A stretch of 64,000 nucleotides of DNA, from the NCBI RefSeq assembly GCF_900187035.1, contig NZ_LT906446.1, positions 1,612,001-1,676,000 of the forward strand. Reading direction: 5' to 3'. Source of the DNA: Megamonas hypermegale. GTDB taxonomy: Bacteria; Bacillota; Negativicutes; Selenomonadales; Selenomonadaceae. The translations under genes and the position numbers were made by a program. The first letter of the stretch is position 1. The number at the start of each line of letters is the position of its first letter. Positions 54,630-64,000 of the stretch are shown in pieces. The notes beneath the pieces are model-generated. The model did no database searches, was not told the origin of the DNA, and saw only the letters and a program-made list of their open reading frames with translations.

Positions 54630-54775
54630 ATGTCTTTCTCCGCTCAATTTAAAAATCACCTACTCTTATAAAATCATAGATAACTATTATAACTAAAACT
54701 ACTAACAATATCCAGCGATTATAAAAAACTTCATATATATTTAACTAAATAATTACTTTACTTATAAACAATCGT

Positions 54776-55984
54776 TTATTGTACTTTTTCTAATTTATTT
54801 TTGCCATCCATATTGTATATTATTACAGATAAAATAAGACCTACAAATAAAATTATACTTTCAAATACAACAATACCCATCCAGCCATAATCGCTTAAAA
54901 AGACACCGCCTAATGTACCGAATACACTTGCTCCAATGTAATAAAACAGCATGTACATCGCAGAAACCTGTGCTTTATCATTATTACAGCTTTGAGGTGC
55001 CCACGCGCATGCATTGGAATGTACACCAAAAAATCCATAGGTAAATACAGCAAGACCGATAATTTTTACAATAAGTGGACTAAATGCAGTTATGATAATA
55101 CCTGCAATTTGAATTACCATAGAAATTATAATTATAATCCCATGTCCATAATGGTCTGATAAAGTTCCCATTACAGCTGAACTTATTGAACCTACAAGAT
55201 ATAAAATAAATATAAAACCAATTACTGTTTGACTTAAATTATATGGTTCATTCATTAACACATATGAAATAAAATTATATGTGCAGACAAAACAACCCAT
55301 TACACAAAAAGCTATGCAATAAATCATTATTATCTTTTTATTTTTTAATAAACCAAGAAATTCTCGCCAAGCAATATGTACTTTGCCATGTTCGATTTTT
55401 TTATTTAAAGATGGTGGCAAGAAAAACCACATCATAATAGCGCAAATTAAATACAATATCCCAGCAATCATTAAACCGATACGCCATGAAGCAAAATCTG
55501 TAAAAGTACTTATCATAATACGGCCAATCAAACCACCTAAAGGTGTTGCTGCTACATATACACCGATTGCTGCCCCGATGATATTAGGATTAAATTCCTC
55601 ATTAATATAAGCAACAGCTAAAGAAGGAAATCCTGCTAATAAAATTCCTTGAGCAAAACGCAATAACAAAATTAATGTAAATTCCTCTGTAACTGACATG
55701 AGTAAAATAATAAGCGCAGATATACCTAAAGCTAATACCATAACTTTTTTGCGTTCCAAATATTTAGACACACTAGCTATTAAAATCATGGATATTGCCA
55801 TACCTATTGTACCAAAAGACATTGCTAAACTTGCTTTAGTAAGTGATAAATTAAAATCCTGTGCCAAGATTGGAATAACAGGTTGCAAGCAATATTCTGC
55901 CCCAAACGCCGCCAAACTTCCAAAGAACATCATACATAACGCACGATAATAGTCCTTTGTTCCCTTGTCAATTAACCTAGCCAT
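54776..55984 (-). CDS. MFS transporter, YnfM-like drug/sugar efflux
   Basis: This 402-residue, 12-TM transporter has YCLQPVIPILAQDFNLSLTKASLAMSFGTIG at TM1-2, RFAQGILLAGFPSLAVAYI in TM4 and HSNACAWAPQSCNNDKAQ. It resembles the YnfM/AraJ-type efflux branch. It is a separate transcript from its neighbours. The substrate is unknown. Confidence 0.85.
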   Translation of the reverse strand: MARLIDKGTKDYYRALCMMFFGSLAAFGAEYCLQPVIPILAQDFNLSLTKASLAMSFGTIGMAISMILIASVSKYLERKKVMVLALGISALIILLMSVTEEFTLILLLRFAQGILLAGFPSLAVAYINEEFNPNIIGAAIGVYVAATPLGGLIGRIMISTFTDFASWRIGLMIAGILYLICAIMMWFFLPPSLNKKIEHGKVHIAWREFLGLLKNKKIIMIYCIAFCVMGCFVCTYNFISYVLMNEPYNLSQTVIGFIFILYLVGSISSAVMGTLSDHYGHGIIIIISMVIQIAGIIITAFSPLIVKIIGLAVFTYGFFGVHSNACAWAPQSCNNDKAQVSAMYMLFYYIGASVFGTLGGVFLSDYGWMGIVVFESIILFVGLILSVIIYNMDGKNKLEKVQ

Positions 55985-56072
55985 AAAAAATACCTTCTTT
56001 AATCATATAAATTCATTTCGATAAAATATTATATTATCAAAATAAAAAAATAAAATCAATTACCTTATAAAA

Positions 56073-56108
56073 ATAAATGACTCCTGTTAATTAACAGAAG
56101 TCATTTAT
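56073..56108 (-). terminator. Terminator after the beta-glucosidase operon
   Basis: ATAAATGACT-CCTGTTAA / TTAACAG-AGTCATTTAT hairpin, T-rich on the minus strand, about 28 bases after the GH1 stop. Confidence 0.8.
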
Positions 56109-56135
56109 CTTACAAGAAACTATTCTATTCAACTA

Positions 56136-59060
<2,925 letters not shown>

Positions 59061-59450
59061 TTATTTATTCTCAAGTTTTTCCAATCTTTTATAGACATCA
59101 ATCATTTCCAAAGCTACCGTTTTAAATCCTTCCGCACTCATAAGCTGGTCTTCTGCATGCAGTAAGAGCAGATTTACTCCTTCCGATTTGCCTTCCGCTT
59201 CCTTCATCAAAAGACCCATATGGGCATCATGACCTTCATTGAATGCTTCGTCGCCGGCTTTAAAAAGTTCGTCTATTTCTTCCCATTTACCTTCTTTAGC
59301 CTTCTGAATGGCTTCAATATAACAGCTTCTTGCCGTTCCAACTGTGGAATTGACACTCCCCATGTCTAAAGACAGGGGATTCTTAAGAAGCTCAACTAAA
59401 ATGTCAGATAAATCCGTCCCTAAGTGCCGCGACTTCCTTAATCTCTGCAA
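59061..59450 (-). CDS. PTS lactose/cellobiose-type EIIA with replaced N-terminus (chimera)
   Basis: From STVGTARSCYIEAI onward (about residues 35-129) this is a normal lactose/cellobiose-family EIIA, with the active His in LLLLHAEDQLM. The first 34 residues are not EIIA. They come from a frame-shifted EIIC start and an IS200/IS605-like end. The only nearby start codons are a TTG (59450) and an ATG at 59363 inside the IS hairpin, neither with a clear ribosome site. It may be expressed poorly or not at all. It is followed by the two GH1 genes. Confidence 0.65.
   Translation of the reverse strand: MQRLRKSRHLGTDLSDILVELLKNPLSLDMGSVNSTVGTARSCYIEAIQKAKEGKWEEIDELFKAGDEAFNEGHDAHMGLLMKEAEGKSEGVNLLLLHAEDQLMSAEGFKTVALEMIDVYKRLEKLENK
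59350..59395 (-). mobile_element. IS200/IS605-type right-end remnant
   Basis: On the minus strand, CTTAAGAATCCCCTGTC is followed by a TTTA loop, GACATGGGGAGTGTCAA and then EIIA sequence. The CCCC-TGTC / GACA-GGGG hairpin ending in AGTGTCAA resembles the right ends of IS605-family elements. No transposase remains. It forms the seam between the EIIC and EIIA remnants. Confidence 0.55.
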
Positions 59451-59499
59451 ATCTGCCCATTAATTCTATAAACTTATCAAATATTGCCTGCTTAGACAT
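59404..59499 (-). pseudogene. PTS lactose/cellobiose-type EIIC, N-terminal remnant
   Basis: From the ATG at 59499 (with a GAGGAG ribosome site upstream) 31 codons read MSKQAIFDKFIELMGRF then EIKEVAALRDGFI, and end at TGA. The ALRDGFI is the start of lactose/cellobiose-family EIIC proteins. The rest of the channel (about 400 residues) is missing. The loss coincides with the IS605-like seam. Confidence 0.7.
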
Positions 59500-59643
59500 A
59501 ATAAACTCCTCTCCAGAAAATCCCTCTCCTAAACTTCTCTAAAAATTTATTTTCTGAGTTTATCTGTGCACATCTTCATCTCATCAACTGCGTTTAATAT
59601 ACCACAGCCTTTTTACCAGCTCAATACTTTCGCCATTTTCTGG

Positions 59644-59660
59644 AATAATGTTTCATTATT
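59644..59660. promoter_or_regulatory. Palindrome upstream of the PTS/glucosidase operon
   Basis: AATAATG-TTT-CATTATT is a perfect 7-3-7 inverted repeat in the gap between rpiR and the EIIC remnant, which otherwise holds only promoter-like AT-rich DNA. It is a candidate operator for the adjacent RpiR-type regulator. Confidence 0.5.
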
Positions 59661-59721
59661 TTTTACGATTTTCACACAATTCATATCATTAACGCAAACC
59701 GCATAAATTGCGCAAAACATA

Positions 59722-59768
59722 AAAAACACAGCCAGAAAGTTATATCTAACTCTAACTGTGTTTTTATT
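59722..59768 (-). terminator. Terminator after the RpiR gene
   Basis: AACACAG arms with inner AGTTA-TATC-TAACT hairpin and a T-run on the minus strand, directly downstream of rpiR. Confidence 0.75.
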
Positions 59769-59807
59769 TCTCTGAAACAATGTTCCAATAGCTGTTTTAC
59801 CTCAAAA

Positions 59808-60695
59808 TCACCATAAACGATTGGGGTCATGTACACTTTTTCCATTGACGGTTTCAAATTCACCTACAAATTTTTCCACACTCTTATAATTTTTGCTGAA
59901 CAGTATACCGAACAATACGTCAAGAATATACCGGCAGCCGACACTGAAAATAACGCCTCCCATACTCAGATAATCTATAACATTGGCGATATAGATAAAT
60001 TCATCACAGAGTTTGTCCAGTGATGTATCCTTGCTTGCCGAAAGCAGAATAATTTTTGCCCCCTTTCGTTTCAATACCTGCGATATCCGTATTAAATTTT
60101 TATTTTCTCCTGTTCGACTAATTAAAATAGCTATATCTTCCTTTTTGAACATGACCGCCTTTGCTACCTGATTATTTACTGTTTCATATACGACTGCCGG
60201 CTTTCCCGTCCGCACCAGATGATAAACGGTGGACTGCGATATATAATAATTTAGGTCAAATCCAAAAAACACTATCTGACCAGCCGCATTCATCATATCG
60301 GCTACTCTTTCAAGCTGTTTATAATTTATTTCATTCTTTGTTTCCTCTATTGCTTCAATCTGCAAAAAAGCCATTCTCCGCACCACTGATTTTACATCGT
60401 CCTTGCCGTTAATCGGTCTGTGTAAATCCCTAATCGGCTTTTCCAGTTCATCATTTTCAAAATCGGAAGTTCTGTTCACCTCACTGATGAATTTTATCTT
60501 AAATTCCGTATATCCTTTCAACCCGCATTTTTGGCAAAGACGAAAAATCGCCGCTGACGATGTAAATGTCTTATTGGCAAGCTCTCGTATCGACATATTA
60601 ACAATTTCTTTGGGATTATCCAAAATATATTTTATGATATTTTGCTCTACTGCCGAAAATTTTTCTCTTTCCGACAAAGTTTTCAGCAATCTCAT
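59808..60695 (-). CDS. RpiR-family transcriptional regulator (MurR/BglR type)
   Basis: This 295-residue protein has an N-terminal HTH_6 domain (IRELANKTFTSSAAIFRLCQKCGLKGY) and a C-terminal SIS sugar-phosphate-binding domain (about 125-265, IAILISRTGENKNLIRISQVL). It lies just upstream of the PTS and phospho-glucosidase genes and probably responds to a phospho-sugar. GC content is high compared with the host DNA, as in its target genes. Confidence 0.88.
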   Translation of the reverse strand: MRLLKTLSEREKFSAVEQNIIKYILDNPKEIVNMSIRELANKTFTSSAAIFRLCQKCGLKGYTEFKIKFISEVNRTSDFENDELEKPIRDLHRPINGKDDVKSVVRRMAFLQIEAIEETKNEINYKQLERVADMMNAAGQIVFFGFDLNYYISQSTVYHLVRTGKPAVVYETVNNQVAKAVMFKKEDIAILISRTGENKNLIRISQVLKRKGAKIILLSASKDTSLDKLCDEFIYIANVIDYLSMGGVIFSVGCRYILDVLFGILFSKNYKSVEKFVGEFETVNGKSVHDPNRLW

Positions 60696-60749
60696 TTCAT
60701 CACCGCCAATTTAAAATTATTATTTCTTATTATATCATAAACATTATTC

Positions 60750-60800
60750 TTGAAATAAATATTAATAACTCCTATAATATAGTTTGAAATCAAACTATAT
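60750..60800 (+). promoter_or_regulatory. Promoter and MarR operator (11-2-11 palindrome)
   Basis: TTGAAA (60750-60755) and TATAAT (60773-60778) have a 17-base spacer. ATATAGTTTGA-AA-TCAAACTATAT (60777-60800) is a perfect palindrome that overlaps the -10 box and the start. Repression by the MarR protein encoded next to it is expected. Confidence 0.8.
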
Positions 60801-60821
60801 TACAATAAAAGGAGATTTTAT

Positions 60822-61253
60822 ATGCTAAATAATGAATTACATTTTCTTTTACTTAAAGCATTCAACCATAGCAATAATCTCATCATCCAACAAGTATACG
60901 ATTTAGATTTACTACCTGGTCAACCTAAAATTTTAGAATATCTATTAGAACATGATGGAACTATTGCCAAAAATATAAGCCGTGACCATGTACTAGATAA
61001 ATCCACTATTACCAGTTTACTAACTCGCATGGAAAAACAAAATTTAATTGTACGTAAAAATCAAATCAATGATAAACGTGCTTATTCCATATATTTAACT
61101 GAAAAGGGAAAAGAAAGCGCTCAAAAAGTCAAACAAATTTGTGGTCATGTCGATGATATAGCTTTTAAAAATATATCATCAGAAGATAAACAACAATTTT
61201 TACAAACTTTAAATATCATTATAAAAAACTTAAGAGAGGAAAATTTTCAATGA
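60822..61253 (+). CDS. MarR-family transcriptional regulator
   Basis: This 143-residue protein has a MarR winged helix (VLDKSTITSLLTRMEKQNLI, NQINDKRAYSIYLTEKG). It has a GGAG ribosome site and a 4-base overlap with the YczE-like gene. The palindrome over its own promoter fits autoregulation. The ligand is unknown. Confidence 0.9.
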   Translation: MLNNELHFLLLKAFNHSNNLIIQQVYDLDLLPGQPKILEYLLEHDGTIAKNISRDHVLDKSTITSLLTRMEKQNLIVRKNQINDKRAYSIYLTEKGKESAQKVKQICGHVDDIAFKNISSEDKQQFLQTLNIIIKNLREENFQ

Positions 61254-61918
61254 AAATTATAGGTTTACGCTATTTTTTCTTTGCCTTAGGAATTTTTATA
61301 AATTCCTTTGGTGTAGCATTTGTTACAAAAAGTGATTTAGGTACATCGCAAATATCATCTGTTCCTTACGTTTTATCGCTAGCTTTTCCCGATTATACTT
61401 TTGGTATGACTACATTTATTTTTAACGTTTTATTTATCATTATTCAAATAATTATTTTACGACGTGATTTTCATCCAATCCAATTTTTACAAGTTTTTGC
61501 CAATATTTTATTCAGCTTTTTCATTGATGTAAGCATGAATTGGCTTGCTTTTTTTCAACCTGAAACCTTTATCGCAAAATTCATATCACTCATCATTGGT
61601 TGTATGATTTTAGCTATTGGTATTTGTATAGAAGTTGCACCAAATGTAATAGTTGTTCCAGGTGAAGGCGTTGTCCGTGCTCTTGCTTTAGCTATTGCTA
61701 TTAAAAAGCCAAAAGTAAAATTCGGCACTATAAAAATTTATTTTGATGTAACACTCATCATTATTGCTTGTATCTTATCTTTTATTTTCTTTGGCGAATT
61801 AAACGGCATTGGACTAGGCACTATCGTTTCTGCATTGATAGTAGGAAGATTTATAAATTTAGTAAACCATCATTTCAAATTTCTTAGACATATCCGTGCC
61901 TTAGCTCGTTTAAAATAA
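61250..61918 (+). CDS. YczE/YyaS/YitT-family membrane protein
   Basis: This 222-residue protein has five or so TM segments. FFFALGIFINSFGVAFVTKSDLGTSQISSVPYVLS opens the fold, and VVPGEGVVRALALAIA is characteristic. Its function is unknown, but its control by an adjacent MarR regulator suggests stress or small-molecule response. Confidence 0.83.
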   Translation: MKIIGLRYFFFALGIFINSFGVAFVTKSDLGTSQISSVPYVLSLAFPDYTFGMTTFIFNVLFIIIQIIILRRDFHPIQFLQVFANILFSFFIDVSMNWLAFFQPETFIAKFISLIIGCMILAIGICIEVAPNVIVVPGEGVVRALALAIAIKKPKVKFGTIKIYFDVTLIIIACILSFIFFGELNGIGLGTIVSALIVGRFINLVNHHFKFLRHIRALARLK

Positions 61919-61921
61919 TCT

Positions 61922-62254
61922 TTAAGAAACTAATTTCAATCCTACTACTGAAAATAAAATTAAAAAAATACAAAATAAACGGCGCCAATTAGCACTTTCT
62001 CCGTATTTGATAATACTCACAGCCACGCCTCCCACAGAACCGATACCGGACCATACGGCATATGTAATGCTCATCGGCAAAGTATCTAATGCCAAATTTA
62101 GCAAAACAAGACTGCCGCCGAACGCCAGACACATCTTCACGATAAGCACTGACGATTTTTTCAAACCGAATTTTTTAATAAGCTGCCACTTATTCATATA
62201 ATTAATACTTAAAACTTCCAGTAATCCGGCAACAATAACAAAAATCCAATCCAT
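61922..62254 (-). CDS. Small multidrug resistance (SMR) subunit B
   Basis: This 110-residue protein has four TM helices. VIVAGLLEVLSINYMNKW has the essential TM1 Glu of EmrE/SugE proteins, and LPMSITYAVWSGIGSVGG is the TM3 motif. It lies 11 bases after a second SMR gene, so the two probably form a heterodimer of the YkkC/YkkD kind. Confidence 0.9.
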   Translation of the reverse strand: MDWIFVIVAGLLEVLSINYMNKWQLIKKFGLKKSSVLIVKMCLAFGGSLVLLNLALDTLPMSITYAVWSGIGSVGGVAVSIIKYGESANWRRLFCIFLILFSVVGLKLVS

Positions 62255-62265
62255 AACTTAAAACC

Positions 62266-62592
62266 TCATCTTTCTACTTGTTCATTCAACAATTTTAAAC
62301 CGATTACACCAACAATCAAAGTAACCATAAATACAAGCTGCCAAAAACTCGGCAATATGCCAAATCCCAAAAATTCCACCAAAATCGTACCGATAGAGCT
62401 AAGCCCTACAAATACGGAATACGCCGTTCCTACCGGCAATGTATTTCCCGCCGTAATCAGACAGTAACTTGAACCCATGATAGAAAGACACGTCACCGCC
62501 CATTCCCATGGAAGTTCAGCGTATTTAAGCCCCGTAATCCACATCAATTCAAAAAAAGTAGCACCTAAAATTTTTACCCAGCCGATATTCAT
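62266..62592 (-). CDS. Small multidrug resistance (SMR) subunit A
   Basis: This 108-residue SMR protein has the TM1 Glu in GATFFELMWITGLKYA and LPVGTAYSVFVGLSSIG in TM3. The ATG at 62592 is used, as AGGAGG lies 8 bases upstream. An upstream start at 62628 adds 12 unrelated residues. It is paired with the adjacent SMR gene. Confidence 0.9.
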   Translation of the reverse strand: MNIGWVKILGATFFELMWITGLKYAELPWEWAVTCLSIMGSSYCLITAGNTLPVGTAYSVFVGLSSIGTILVEFLGFGILPSFWQLVFMVTLIVGVIGLKLLNEQVER

Positions 62593-62627
62593 CACAAAAA
62601 CCTCCTGAAAATTAATTTTATAAAACA

Positions 62628-62690
62628 AAAAAGGCTATAGACTGCTGTTTGATTCAGAAACAGCAAAATCTATAGCCTTTTTTCAGACGC
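62628..62690 (-). terminator. Terminator between the GPH transporter and SMR genes
   Basis: AAAAAAGGCTATAGA / TCTATAGCCTTTTTT with an inner GCTGTTT / AAACAGC hairpin and a T run on the minus strand. It lies between the two transcripts. Confidence 0.85.
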
Positions 62691-62743
62691 TTTCATTTAC
62701 TTATGGTAGTTTAACAAAATTATTTTTATTTGTCAAATGCCGT

Positions 62744-64000
62744 TTAATCTAAACTAATTTTTTCACGTCTTTTGGAAAGCTCCTTCAATATATTAAAATA
62801 AAAACTTCCGTTTAACTTGTAAAATTTAAGATATAGACACAAAATTACCATAATCAGTAAAGCCGACATTATAAACATCATCACTCTCAAGCCCAAAACC
62901 GTTTCTGGCGTCTGAACCGCATTCGGCACATAACCCACCAAGGATAAAACCATCGCCCCGATAAAACCAGCAATAGCCGAACCAAATTTCACGGTAAATG
63001 TCTGTACAGAAAACACGACAGCCTCGCTTCTGATACCCGATTTATATTCTCCATATTCAACTGTATCCGCCAGCATTACAGTCGTCGTAACACCGGCTAA
63101 AGCATTGCCCAGACAAAAGAAACCTGCCATGGAAAAAAACAGCCAGATATTCGCATTTTCATCGCTGCCGGTAAAAAACATGCCCAACAAACCTAATACT
63201 AAAAAAACAGATGATAAAATATATACCACCTTTCGGGAAAATTTATTCGCTAAAGATGGAAAAGCTATCAAACCTATAGAGCCAACAATAAAATTAACTA
63301 TGCCAAAAATAGAAAACCATTCTTCATGACAAACTACATATTTGAAAAAATAAATATTCATTCCAGTCCATAAAAATACTGCAATTTGCTGTAATATCGT
63401 CATAAAAATAATAATTAATAATTGATCATTTTCCTTCAAGAAATTCAATACTTCGCTAAGTTTAATATCTCTTTTATTTTTTATAACTACATGTTCACTG
63501 ACATTTCTTACACATATTATTTCACAAATATTGAATACAACAGCTACAATCACGGCAAATCTCAAATAGCCATCACTTTCACTAGCTCCCATATTCACGC
63601 CTAAACAAGCGATTACTAATAAACCAATTGTAGACATCATTTGACCACCAAAAGTCGCAAATAATCTAGATAACATAGAAATTTCATTTCTAACCTTAGC
63701 ATCATTTGAAAATGCCGGTATCATTGCCCAAAAAGGCACGTCCATCAAGGTATATGTAAGACTCCATAATAGATATGTAACAATACACCAGACATTTATC
63801 AAAATTCCCTGTAAAAAAGTTGCCGGATTTAAATATAATAAAATTAAAACAAAAGAATTTATTATTGTTCCTATTAAAATCCAAGGGCGAAATTTTCCCC
63901 ATTTAGTTTTTGTATTATCAACAAACCAGCCCATAAAAGGATTAGTTATAGCATCTACAATGCGAACCACTAAAAATAAAGTACTCACAAAAATTAACGA
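62744..64000 (-). CDS. GPH-family sugar:cation symporter (5' end beyond window)
   Basis: The frame is open to the window edge, with 418 residues visible. It has TM segments of the MelB/UidB class; VDAITNPFMGWFVDNTKTKWGKFRPWIL is the diagnostic loop after the first TMs. The first 40 or so residues of the family, about one TM, are off the edge. The GTG at 63988 seen inside is therefore not the start. It probably imports a glycoside or hexuronide, which may feed the glucosidase block. Confidence 0.85.
   Translation of the reverse strand, partial: SLIFVSTLFLVVRIVDAITNPFMGWFVDNTKTKWGKFRPWILIGTIINSFVLILLYLNPATFLQGILINVWCIVTYLLWSLTYTLMDVPFWAMIPAFSNDAKVRNEISMLSRLFATFGGQMMSTIGLLVIACLGVNMGASESDGYLRFAVIVAVVFNICEIICVRNVSEHVVIKNKRDIKLSEVLNFLKENDQLLIIIFMTILQQIAVFLWTGMNIYFFKYVVCHEEWFSIFGIVNFIVGSIGLIAFPSLANKFSRKVVYILSSVFLVLGLLGMFFTGSDENANIWLFFSMAGFFCLGNALAGVTTTVMLADTVEYGEYKSGIRSEAVVFSVQTFTVKFGSAIAGFIGAMVLSLVGYVPNAVQTPETVLGLRVMMFIMSALLIMVILCLYLKFYKLNGSFYFNILKELSKRREKISLD

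Noticed and set aside
62593-62743. Guanidine (ykkC-type) riboswitch upstream of the SMR pair
   Set aside because: The region holds one long terminator hairpin and no ACGR loops or other guanidine-aptamer core.

Overview
The window is AT-rich chromosomal DNA that looks like an anaerobic Firmicute of the Negativicutes (Selenomonas/Megamonas type). This is an inference from the anaerobic (early cobalt insertion) cobalamin pathway, a class III fructose-1,6-bisphosphatase, selenium-dependent molybdenum-hydroxylase maturation genes, a LevR-type sigma-54 activator and the base composition. No rRNA or other species marker is present. No prophage or CRISPR array was seen.

Layout. 1-7 kb: the first codons of a mannose-family PTS EIIA behind a clear sigma-54 promoter, its LevR-type activator, an NlpC/P60 cell-wall hydrolase, a FakA-like protein without its kinase motif, and an Nramp metal transporter with a Fur-like box. 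6.7-9.9 kb: a MarR-controlled export operon (marR, HlyD-like adaptor, ABC-2 permease, UspA) with two matching palindromes. 10 kb: a CsoR-family regulator. 10.4-20.1 kb: a ten-gene cobalamin operon (cbiD-E-T-F-G-H-J-C-A, cobQ) behind a promoter and a cobalamin riboswitch. 20.1-23.4 kb: a GNAT acetyltransferase and a Zn/Cd-type P-ATPase whose start site carries a CsoR-type operator. 23.4-33 kb: a molybdenum cofactor/selenium hydroxylase island (tatA, moaC, MOSC, mog, PPOX, xdhC, yqeB, yqeC, mocA, yedF, purine permease, moaA, moeA) without the hydroxylase itself.

33-48.8 kb: housekeeping genes (tRNA-Ser, two tRNA-Pro, CDF exporter, manA, Fsr-like MFS, threonine-synthase-like enzyme, TSUP, Ppx/GppA, gyrA, LCP, fbp) bracketed by two nearly identical IS30-family elements. 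Both have 4-bp target duplications, and both carry the same in-frame TGA where a conserved Trp of the transposase is expected. The second copy sits between a probable promoter and a K+/H+ antiporter gene. 50.5-56 kb: a secreted 5'-nucleotidase between two paralogous MFS transporters, plus a third MFS.

56-60.7 kb: a GC-richer beta-glucoside block with two tandem GH1 phospho-glucosidases, a lactose/cellobiose-type PTS remnant damaged by what looks like an IS200/IS605 end, and an RpiR regulator. 60.8-64 kb: a MarR/YczE operon with a perfect 11-2-11 operator, a paired SMR efflux system and a GPH sugar transporter that runs off the window.

The strongest candidates for something unusual are the shared TGA in the IS30 transposases, the IS605-scarred PTS operon, the trans CsoR/P-ATPase link and the orphan Se/Mo hydroxylase maturation island.
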